In this document: positions 1-6,843 of the stretch, one piece after another | Position numbering within the stretch: the stretch's first letter is position 1 | How the letters are laid out: the number at the start of each line of letters is the position of its first letter | DNA from: Actinomycetota bacterium | GTDB taxonomy: Bacteria > Actinomycetota > Acidimicrobiia > Acidimicrobiales > GCA-2861595 | Reading direction: 5' to 3' | DNA: 6,996 bases | NCBI GenBank assembly: GCA_016781225.1 | Contig: JADDQT010000107.1 | Coordinates: forward strand, 1 to 6,996 | Notes under the pieces: generated by a model | The model's input: the letters and a program-made list of their open reading frames with translations, nothing else | Database searches by the model: none | Told to the model about the DNA's origin: nothing | Made by a program: the position numbers and the translations under genes

Positions 1-703
1 CCTCGAACTGCGCCGCTCGTGCGACCAGGCGCCCACTCCCGTCGAAGACCATGGACGCACCGTCGAAGACCAGCTCGTCCTGGCCGCCGACCTGGTTGAC
101 GTACACCAGGGCGCACGAGGCGTCGGCGGCGCGGGTGGCGAGCATGCGTTCACGCTCCTGGGCGCGCCCGGCGTGGTACGGCGAGGCGTTGAGGTTCACC
201 ACCACCTCGGCTCCTCCGGCGGCCTGCTCTGCGACCGGCCCGGTTGGGCTCCACACGTCCTCGCAGATCGACACGCCGCAGCGCACCCCGGCGATGAGGA
301 ACAGCGACGTCGAGGGGTCACCGGCGGTGAAGTAGCGCTGCTCGTCGAAGACGCCGTAGTTGGGCAGCACGCGCTTGTGATAGCGGCCCTGCACCGCTCC
401 ATGGGCGCAAACGGCCGCAGCGTTGTGAAGGTCCCGCGCCCGGTCGACGAAACCAACCACGGCCGCGCACCGCCCGGTCTGAGAGGCCAGCTTCTCGAGG
501 GCATCCAGGTTGTCCTCGACGAACTGGGGCTTGAGCAGCAGGTCCTCGGGTGGGTAGCCGGTGATGGCCAGCTCCGGGAACACGGCCAGGTCGGCGCCCG
601 CCGCTTCGGCCTCCTCGAGGGCGGCGAGCACCCTGGTGACGTTGCCCTCCAGGTCACCCACGATCGGGTTGAGCTGGCATGCGGCGACACGGAGCCGGGT
701 CAT
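1..703 (-). CDS. nadE: Glutamine-dependent NAD+ synthetase, N-terminal glutaminase (nitrilase-type) domain, partial
   Basis: The visible 234 residues are the amidohydrolase domain that hydrolyses glutamine and passes ammonia to the C-terminal synthetase domain, which converts deamido-NAD to NAD in the cytoplasm as the last step of NAD synthesis. The nitrilase-family triad is visible: Glu44 in FPELAITGYPPEDLLL, Lys110 in YHKRVLPNYGVFDE and Cys147 in GVSICEDVWSP. The GYPPEDLLL stretch and the DELVFDGASMVFDG segment are characteristic of NadE rather than of other nitrilases. The ATP-pyrophosphatase domain lies beyond position 1 and cannot be checked. ATG at 703-701 is chosen because MTRLRVAACQLNPIVGD is the normal family N-terminus and a GGAG motif lies 6 bases upstream. 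The gene is divergent from glnE with a 58-bp gap. The fusion form implies glutamine, not free ammonia, as nitrogen donor. The family call is firm; whether the full protein is intact is unknown. Confidence 0.95.
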   Translation of the reverse strand, partial: MTRLRVAACQLNPIVGDLEGNVTRVLAALEEAEAAGADLAVFPELAITGYPPEDLLLKPQFVEDNLDALEKLASQTGRCAAVVGFVDRARDLHNAAAVCAHGAVQGRYHKRVLPNYGVFDEQRYFTAGDPSTSLFLIAGVRCGVSICEDVWSPTGPVAEQAAGGAEVVVNLNASPYHAGRAQERERMLATRAADASCALVYVNQVGGQDELVFDGASMVFDGSGRLVARAAQFE

Positions 704-709
704 GGGCAG

Positions 710-713
710 CTCC
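710..713 (-). promoter_or_regulatory. Ribosome binding site of nadE
   Basis: On the minus strand, GGAG is followed by a 6-base spacer and ATG at 703-701. This supports that ATG as the start, although the reading frame stays open some way upstream of it. Confidence 0.6.
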
Positions 714-761
714 AGACTACGACCCGAACGGTGAGCGCTTCCCGGCTGCGAGACTCTGGGC

Positions 762-3446
762 GTGGCAAGCACCTCGGTCGACGAGGCCATCGAACGGTTC
801 TCGCCGCCTGCGGTGGCCGTTGCCGCCCTGCGCCAGCTCGTGGACTCCCATGCCGGCTTGGAAGAGCGCTTCGGCTCCGATCCCCGGCTCCTCGAGGCCG
901 TCACCTTGGTCACCGCCGCCAGCCGGTCGCTCACCCGGCTCCTGATGCGCGACAGGGCGGCCATCGCCGCCCTCGCCGAGTTGGACCACGCCGTCGAGCT
1001 CGATGATCTGGTCCAGCCGGCGGAACCCCGGGAGAGCGTGGCCGGCTTGAGGACCTGGAAGCAGCGTGAGCTGCTCCGCATCGCGGCGAGGGACCTCCTC
1101 GGCCTCGACCCCCTGGAGGCCGTGGTGGCGGATCTGAGCGCCGTAGCGGCACGCGTCCTCGAGGTCTCCTGCCGCTTGGCCGGTGAGGGAAGTGGCGACG
1201 GCCTGGCGGTCATCGGCATGGGCAAGCTCGGCGGTCGGGAGCTCAACTACGCCAGCGACATAGACGTGATGTTCGTCGGCGAAGGGGACGCCCGGCGGGT
1301 CATGGAGGTGGCCCGGCAGTGCTACCGCGTGGACGCCAACCTCCGGCCCGAAGGGCGCAACGGGCCCCTCGTACGCGCCCTCACCTCGTTCGAGGCGTAT
1401 TGGGACCGCTGGGCCGAGCCCTGGGAGTTCCAGGCCCTAATCAAGGCTCGGCCCGTGGCGGGTGACCCCGAGATCGGAGCCGCGTTCGTGGACGCCGCCT
1501 CCGAGCGGGTGTGGGGGCGTGCCTTCGACGCCGACGACCTCCGCCGGGTGCGGGCCATGAAGGCGCGCACCGAGGAGGACCTGGCCCGGCGAGGCGTGTT
1601 CGACCGGGAGATCAAGAGGGGGCGCGGCGGCATCCGCGACGTGGAGTTCGCCGTGCAGCTGCTCCAGCTGGTGCACGGCCGCCACGACCCGGCCCTGCGC
1701 TCTCCGACGACGCTCGTCGCCCTGGCCGAGCTGGGGTCGGCCGGTTACGTCGATCCCGCCGACGCCTCTGCCCTGAACCAGGCCTACCGCTTCCTCCGGA
1801 AAGTCGAGCACCGCCTGCAACTCGTGGACGAGCAGCAGGTCCACGCCGTGCCGGTGGACGCGGCGGCGCGAGCCTCACTGGCGCGCGGCATGGGTTACCG
1901 GGACGACGCCGAGGACACAGCGCTGTCGCGGTTCGAGAACGACCTCCGCGCTCACCAGGCGACCGTGCGGCCGATCCACGAACGCCTCTTCTTCCGCCCC
2001 CTGCTCGAGGCCTTCGTGGGCAGCTCGCCGATGGCGCCCGAGGCGGTGCAGGCCCGTCTGGCCGCCTTCGGCTTCGCCGAGGCCGAGCGCACCAGGCAGG
2101 CCATGGCCGAGCTCACCAGAGGTCTCACCCGCACCTCCCGCCTGATGCAACAGGCGTTGCCCCTCGTGCTGAGCTGGCTGTCCGAGTCCCCCAATCCCGA
2201 CCTCGGGCTGCTCGGGCTGCGCACGCTGTTCAGCAGCAGCCATCACACGTCCGAGCTCGTCAGCACCTTCCGCGAATCACCCGAGGCGGCGCGCCGGCTG
2301 TGCCTGCTGTGCGGGACCAGCCGCATCCTGATCACGGGCTTCGAGCACCACCCCGATCTGATTCCCGCGCTGGGGCGCGACCGAGACCTGGTCCCACGCA
2401 GCCGCGAGGTGCTCCTCGGCCGCGTCCGCTCGCTGCTGCACCAGCGCGAGCAGGTCGACCCCCGCCGGCAGGGCCTGCTCCGCATGGTGCGGGCGGAGGT
2501 CGTGCGCATCGCCGCCAGAGACGTGCTCGGACAAAGTGACGTGGAGGCCACGGCCGCCGGTCTCACCGCTCTGGCCGAGGCCACGCTGGAAGGAGCGCTC
2601 ACCAAACTCGACCCGCCGCTACCGGTCTGCGTTGTGGCCATGGGCCGGTTCGGGGGCGGGGAGCTGGCCTTCGCCAGCGATCTCGACGTGGTCCTGGTCT
2701 ACGACAGCACCACCCCGGACGACTTCGCCGCCGCCCAGGAGGTGGCCCACGCCCTGATCAGCCTGGTGAAGGGAACGACGCCCGCCAACCGCGTCTACAC
2801 CCTTGACACCGGCCTTCGACCGGAAGGCAAGCACGGGCCCCTGGCGCGCAGCCTCGACAGCTTCCGGGCGTACTACGGGCGTTGGGCCCAGACGTGGGAG
2901 CGCCAGGCGCTGGTGCGAGCCCGGCCGGTGGCCGGAGACGCCGAGCTGGGCCGCCGATACATGGCCCTCCTGGACGAGGTGGTGTGGGACCCGCCGTTCA
3001 CCGAGGAACACGTGCGCGACATCCGCCGCATGAAGGCCCGGGTGGAGCGAGAGCGAATACCTCACGGGGAAGACCCACAGTTCCACCTGAAGCTGGGCCG
3101 AGGTTCGCTGTCGGACGTGGAGTGGGTGACGCAGCTCCTGCAGCTGCGCCACCGCGTACCGGGGCAAGGGACCATGGCGGCCCTTGGTCGGCTCCGGGAG
3201 GAAGGGGCCCTCAAGGCCGCCGACGCCCGGGTCCTGGGCGATGCATACCGATTCTGCGAGCAGACCCGCAACCGTTGGTACCTGGTCAAAGGGGGCCCGG
3301 GGGACGCCTTGCCCACGCGACCCGAGGACCTGGCCCGCTTGGCCCGCAGCTGCGAGACGACCCCGACTCAGCTCCGCGAGGACTACCGCCGGTTCACCCG
3401 CCGGTCGCGGCAGGTGATGGAGCGCCTCTTCTACGGTCAGAGCTGA
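762..3446 (+). CDS. glnE: Bifunctional glutamine synthetase adenylyltransferase / adenylyl-removing enzyme
   Basis: GlnE attaches AMP to a tyrosine of type I glutamine synthetase to lower its activity when nitrogen is plentiful, and removes it when nitrogen is scarce; in other bacteria PII protein and glutamine decide the direction. The 894 residues hold two homologous halves. The N-terminal half, by family the deadenylase, has GMGKLGGRELNYASDIDV (152-169, metal-binding D166 and D168), LRPEGRNGPL (194-203) and KRGRGGIRDVEF (285-296). The C-terminal half, by family the adenylyltransferase, has AMGRFGGGELAFASDLDV (626-643, D640 and D642), LRPEGKHGPL (685-694) and LGRGSLSDVEW (778-788). Both active sites look intact. 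The protein is somewhat shorter than the 946 residues of E. coli GlnE. The start is GTG at 762: an in-frame TGA at 732-734 excludes a longer N-terminus, and no ATG occurs before residue 62. No strong ribosome binding site precedes it (only GAG at 750-752), so a leaderless message is possible. Its 3' end overlaps the convergent c-di-GMP gene by 53 bp. No glnA or glnB/glnK is in the window. Confidence 0.96.
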   Translation: MASTSVDEAIERFSPPAVAVAALRQLVDSHAGLEERFGSDPRLLEAVTLVTAASRSLTRLLMRDRAAIAALAELDHAVELDDLVQPAEPRESVAGLRTWKQRELLRIAARDLLGLDPLEAVVADLSAVAARVLEVSCRLAGEGSGDGLAVIGMGKLGGRELNYASDIDVMFVGEGDARRVMEVARQCYRVDANLRPEGRNGPLVRALTSFEAYWDRWAEPWEFQALIKARPVAGDPEIGAAFVDAASERVWGRAFDADDLRRVRAMKARTEEDLARRGVFDREIKRGRGGIRDVEFAVQLLQLVHGRHDPALRSPTTLVALAELGSAGYVDPADASALNQAYRFLRKVEHRLQLVDEQQVHAVPVDAAARASLARGMGYRDDAEDTALSRFENDLRAHQATVRPIHERLFFRPLLEAFVGSSPMAPEAVQARLAAFGFAEAERTRQAMAELTRGLTRTSRLMQQALPLVLSWLSESPNPDLGLLGLRTLFSSSHHTSELVSTFRESPEAARRLCLLCGTSRILITGFEHHPDLIPALGRDRDLVPRSREVLLGRVRSLLHQREQVDPRRQGLLRMVRAEVVRIAARDVLGQSDVEATAAGLTALAEATLEGALTKLDPPLPVCVVAMGRFGGGELAFASDLDVVLVYDSTTPDDFAAAQEVAHALISLVKGTTPANRVYTLDTGLRPEGKHGPLARSLDSFRAYYGRWAQTWERQALVRARPVAGDAELGRRYMALLDEVVWDPPFTEEHVRDIRRMKARVERERIPHGEDPQFHLKLGRGSLSDVEWVTQLLQLRHRVPGQGTMAALGRLREEGALKAADARVLGDAYRFCEQTRNRWYLVKGGPGDALPTRPEDLARLARSCETTPTQLREDYRRFTRRSRQVMERLFYGQS

Positions 3447-6400
3447 CGGGGGGCAACGGCGGCGAAGGCTTCGCCAACGGAGGTGGAGGCGGCACCGAGG
3501 GGAGGCGATCGGCGATGAGCTCGGCGAACAACCTCATCAGCGTCACCAGCGAGCACGAGACCTGCTGGCGGTCGCGACTGGCACCGCACAGGGTGCCGAA
3601 CAGGTTCCCGTTGCCGCCCATCACCGGCACGCTCACGTAGCTCTGGATACCCACCGCCCTGGCGACCTGGCTGGCCGGGTAGGTCCCGGGAACGTCGTCG
3701 GTGCTCTCCGGACCGCCCATCAGCGCCTGGCGGCACAAGGTGTCCGACCATGCCACTAACAGGCCCTCCGGGACCTGCAGGCCGTCTGCGTTGTGCGAGA
3801 AGAGGATCTCCTGCTCCACCCGATCCCAGTGGATCTGGGTGAGGTAGGTGGACTCGAGGCCGGTGCGGCGCTGGAGCTCGGCCAGCAGTGGCCGCGTCAC
3901 CTGTTCCAGCTCGCCGCCGGACGCGATGGCCTCCCGGACGAGATCCATCAGGTGGCGCTCAGGGCTTCCAAGGACCGCCTCCTCGAGAGCCGTGTGCGCC
4001 TCCGCGTCACCCGCCAGCAGGGCGCGGACCTCGCCGGCCGGCACGGGCCGACTGAAGAGGTATCCCTGCACCCGGTCACAGCGTTGGCGGCGGAGGAAGG
4101 CCAACTGCTCGGGGCTCTCCACGCCTTCGGCCACCACGGGAAGGCCCAGGCCGTGGGCCATGGCGATGATGCCGGTGACGATGGGTGCTTCGGCATCGGA
4201 GGCGGTGATCTCGGCCACGAACGAACGGTCGACCGTGAGCTCCTGGACGGGGAACTGCCGCAGCCGGCTGAGGGAGGAGTAGCCGGTGCCGAAGTCGTCG
4301 ATGGCGAGGACCGCTCCCAGTTCGGCGAGCTGGCGCAGGCGCTCGAAGGCCACGTCCGACTCCTCCATGACCACGCTCTCGGTGATCTCGAGCTTGAGGC
4401 AAGATGCCGGCAGGCCGGTCTCGGCCAGGATGCTCGCCACGTCGTCGGCCAAGCCCTCGTCCCGAAGCTGGACCGCGGACAGGTTGACGGCAACGGACAC
4501 CGGTGGCCGGTGCGGATCGTCGTCGAGCCAGGCCCTGGCCTCCTGGCATGCCCGGCGAAGGACCCACATTCCGATGGGCACGATGAGCCCTGTCTCCTCG
4601 GCGACCGGGATGAAGTCTGTCGGAGGGATCAAGCCGCGTACAGGGTGAGCCCAGCGGACCAGCGCCTCCAAGTTGACGATCCGGTCCTCCTCGAGTCCCA
4701 AGATAGGTTGAAGGTCCAGCACCAGCTCCTCACGCTCCACGGCATGGCGCAGGTCGTCCACCAGCTCCAGGCGCCTGACGACGCTCTGGTGCATGCTCGG
4801 CTGGAAGACCTTGTAGCGCGCCTTGCCCTCGGCCTTGGCCGCGTACATGGCCACGTCGGCGTTGCGCAGGAGCTCCGCCGCGCCCTCGTCTCGTCCGTTG
4901 GCGATGCCAATGCTGGCCTGCACGAAGACGCGCCTGCCCTCGACCATGAATGGCGATCGGAGGTGCCACAGGAGGCGCTCGGCGACCTCCACGGCATCCT
5001 CCTCGTCGGCGTCGTCCACGAGGACGGCGAACTCGTCGCCCCCGAAGCGGGCCACCAGGTCGCCCTCCCGCGCGCAGCCCCGAAGCCGACTGGCGACGCA
5101 GTTGAGCAGCTCGTCGCCGACGACGTGCCCCTGCAGTTCATTGACGGCCTTGAAGCCATCCAGGTCCAGGGACAGCACGGCCGGCGGCCGGCTGTCGGGT
5201 CTCTCGATGGCCTGCTCCAACCGCTCCCGGAACAAGACCTTGTTCGGCAGCGAGGTCAGAGGGTCGAAGAGCTCCCGCCGCCTGATCTGCTCCTCCAGCT
5301 CGAGGCGCTCGCTCAGGTCCCGGAAGTTCATGACGAGGCCGGCCACGCTGGGATCGTCCGTGAGGTCGTTGACCGTCAGCTCCCCGCGCACCCATTCACC
5401 CGCGGCGTGCCGAAGACGGACCTCGATCGAGTGGGGCTGCTCGGGCCAGTCCGCTCGGGCCATGACGGGCCGCAACCTCAGGTGGTCGTCGGGATGGACG
5501 AGGTCACCGAACCGTCTGTGGACCAGTTCGGCGTCGGCACGGCCGAGCACCCGGCGGACCGACGGGCTGGCATAGCCGATCTCGTCTCCCGGGGTGATGA
5601 TCATGGTCACGTCCGAGGAGTTCTGCACGAGGGACCGGAAGCGCCTGGCCACGGCCTCGAGCTGGTCAGTGCGTTCCTCGACCTGACCCTCCAGATCACG
5701 GGTGAGGTGGATGTTCTCGGTCACGATCAGCACCTGGCGCACGGCAAGCACCACCATCATCACGGCCCCGATAGTGAAGAGGACCGGGTCGCTGTCGGGG
5801 GTCGCCCGCCTGGTCAGGGCGACCACGGACGCCACGAGGGGCGCGACGTAGGGCGCCAGCTCGGTGATCACGGTGCGCCGGCGCTCCACCGGCGCGTCGT
5901 CACGGTCATCTACCGGGGCAGCGGCCGCCAGGGCGATCAGCAGGTAACCCACCACCCAGCCGGCGTCGACGGGCGTGCCGACGGCCCACTCGCCGATGCC
6001 CGTGAGGTAGGCGTACATGCTGTCGGCTACCGCATAGGCGCCGATGCCGCTCGCCACGAGCAGGGGCTGAAGGCGCAGGCTGGGCCGGCTGCGCCCGGCC
6101 ACGACGAGCGCCAGCGTGGCGATCAGCACGTCACCCATGGGGTAGGCGAGGGCCACGGTCTTGGCCAGAGTGCTCTGGCCGTTGAGCTCGTCGAGCGGCT
6201 CGAGCACGACCGCCCAGCTGACGAACAGCAAGGAGGTGGCCACGATCACGCCATCGAGGACGACCCGCAGGCGGGAGCCGACCCGGCGGTATTCCGACAG
6301 CGACAGCATGGCCGCGGCCGCCAATGGGAGCGCCAAGAGGTAGAACGCGTCGGCCGGCGCCGGGAACTCGTGGCTCTGAACGACCACCCGGTTGTAGAAC

Positions 6401-6705
6401 CGGAGGGCGTTGCCCACTGCCCACGAGGCGGTGGTGGCAGTCAACAGCATCCAGAACCGCCGCCTGCCGGGTCTGGCCCGAGCCGCGGCCAGGCCGCACG
6501 AGACGGCGGCCACCGACGCTGCCAGAAGGAAGGCCATATCACTGACCGTCTCGCGCGTCCGGGGGCCGGCATCGCCGAGCAGGAGCCAGGCCACGAACAG
6601 CAATGAGCCCGCGGCGACGCCTATCAAGGAGCGGCCGAAATGCCGCCCTTGACGCTCCAACGACTCACGGCCCACTTCAGGGTTTATCGGTACCGGCTCG
6701 CCCAC
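3394..6705 (-). CDS. Membrane-bound PAS-GGDEF-EAL-GAF protein (c-di-GMP synthesis/breakdown)
   Basis: This 1103-residue protein should make and/or degrade cyclic di-GMP at the inner face of the membrane. Residues 25-327 contain about ten hydrophobic segments (near 25-44, 56-75, 83-101, 117-136, 148-168, 181-203, 212-235, 246-263, 281-298, 306-327). A charged helix (328-356) links them to a PAS domain with its C-terminal PAC motif (about 352-468). GGDEF (about 478-635) has DLDGFK (514-519), N522, D531 and an intact GGDEF at 555-559; R546-E-G-D549 fits the inhibitory I-site spacing. EAL (about 645-895) has E680-A-L, N741, E773, DDFGTGYSSL (803-812), AEGVES (859-864) and Q880, but T824 replaces the conserved lysine. 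A GAF-like domain (about 915-1066; WSDTLC 986-991, YVSVPV 1023-1028, GTLCGAS 1037-1043) and a proline-rich tail follow. The GTG start at 6705 is the first candidate after an in-frame TAG about 120 bp upstream; no clear ribosome binding site precedes it, and GTG at 6675 would also keep all helices. The signal sensed is unknown. Confidence 0.93.
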   Translation of the reverse strand: MGEPVPINPEVGRESLERQGRHFGRSLIGVAAGSLLFVAWLLLGDAGPRTRETVSDMAFLLAASVAAVSCGLAAARARPGRRRFWMLLTATTASWAVGNALRFYNRVVVQSHEFPAPADAFYLLALPLAAAAMLSLSEYRRVGSRLRVVLDGVIVATSLLFVSWAVVLEPLDELNGQSTLAKTVALAYPMGDVLIATLALVVAGRSRPSLRLQPLLVASGIGAYAVADSMYAYLTGIGEWAVGTPVDAGWVVGYLLIALAAAAPVDDRDDAPVERRRTVITELAPYVAPLVASVVALTRRATPDSDPVLFTIGAVMMVVLAVRQVLIVTENIHLTRDLEGQVEERTDQLEAVARRFRSLVQNSSDVTMIITPGDEIGYASPSVRRVLGRADAELVHRRFGDLVHPDDHLRLRPVMARADWPEQPHSIEVRLRHAAGEWVRGELTVNDLTDDPSVAGLVMNFRDLSERLELEEQIRRRELFDPLTSLPNKVLFRERLEQAIERPDSRPPAVLSLDLDGFKAVNELQGHVVGDELLNCVASRLRGCAREGDLVARFGGDEFAVLVDDADEEDAVEVAERLLWHLRSPFMVEGRRVFVQASIGIANGRDEGAAELLRNADVAMYAAKAEGKARYKVFQPSMHQSVVRRLELVDDLRHAVEREELVLDLQPILGLEEDRIVNLEALVRWAHPVRGLIPPTDFIPVAEETGLIVPIGMWVLRRACQEARAWLDDDPHRPPVSVAVNLSAVQLRDEGLADDVASILAETGLPASCLKLEITESVVMEESDVAFERLRQLAELGAVLAIDDFGTGYSSLSRLRQFPVQELTVDRSFVAEITASDAEAPIVTGIIAMAHGLGLPVVAEGVESPEQLAFLRRQRCDRVQGYLFSRPVPAGEVRALLAGDAEAHTALEEAVLGSPERHLMDLVREAIASGGELEQVTRPLLAELQRRTGLESTYLTQIHWDRVEQEILFSHNADGLQVPEGLLVAWSDTLCRQALMGGPESTDDVPGTYPASQVARAVGIQSYVSVPVMGGNGNLFGTLCGASRDRQQVSCSLVTLMRLFAELIADRLPSVPPPPPLAKPSPPLPPVSSDRRRGAPSPAATGG
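3461..3475 (+). terminator. Possible hairpin terminator downstream of glnE
   Basis: GGCGAAGGCTTCGCC is an inverted repeat able to form a 6-bp stem with a 3-base loop, beginning 15 bases after the glnE stop codon. No T-run follows, so it is not a canonical intrinsic terminator. It also lies inside the coding end of the opposite gene, where such GC-rich palindromes can arise by chance. It could not terminate the opposite gene, whose stop codon lies beyond it. Confidence 0.2.
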
Positions 6706-6833
6706 CTTGAGGAGGACTCGCCCCGTCCCCCGGTGCCGGACTGTTGCCGAGCCGTTTGCGCCGCCCTCTGGTCCCTGGATACCTTGTCGGAACCGCCGCG
6801 TGCCTGCACTTTGGCAGAGCGCGCCCTAGCAGT

Positions 6834-6837
6834 GAGG
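6834..6837 (+). promoter_or_regulatory. Ribosome binding site favouring the TTG start at 6844
   Basis: GAGG is followed by a 6-base spacer (CCAAGC) and TTG at 6844. It overlaps an in-frame GTG at 6832, the alternative start, which has no comparable motif in front of it. This is the main reason for preferring TTG. Confidence 0.45.
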
Positions 6838-6843
6838 CCAAGC

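Noticed and set aside
40..72. 12-bp direct repeat CGTCGAAGACCA at 40-51 and 61-72
   Set aside because: It encodes the two VFDG segments of the NadE motif VFDGASMVFDG in the same frame, so it reflects protein sequence and not a regulatory repeat.
173..1006. Plus-strand open frame spanning the nadE-glnE junction
   Set aside because: It runs antisense through the conserved nadE glutaminase motifs and then out of frame into glnE; no protein family is recognisable.
1511..2539. Plus-strand open frame of 342 codons inside glnE
   Set aside because: It is an Arg/Pro/Gly/Ala-rich out-of-frame shadow of glnE with no motif of its own.
1227..2860. Repeated nucleotidyltransferase motifs within glnE that might suggest a gene duplication or fusion event
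   Set aside because: The two homologous halves are the normal architecture of GlnE, not a local novelty.
3793..6606. Very long plus-strand open frame (937 codons) antisense to the c-di-GMP gene
   Set aside because: Its translation is rich in His, Gly, Gln and Asp with no recognisable domain, and the opposite strand carries continuous, well-recognised PAS-GGDEF-EAL-GAF motifs. Long antisense frames are expected in GC-rich coding DNA.
6710..6715. Perfect AGGAGG on the plus strand just outside the c-di-GMP gene start
   Set aside because: No plus-strand start codon follows at suitable spacing, and it is on the wrong strand to serve the minus-strand gene.
6756..6785. Possible plus-strand sigma-70-type promoter: TTGCGC, 18 bases, TACCTT
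   Set aside because: Both boxes are weak matches in GC-rich DNA and similar matches arise by chance; without transcript data it is not reported as a feature.
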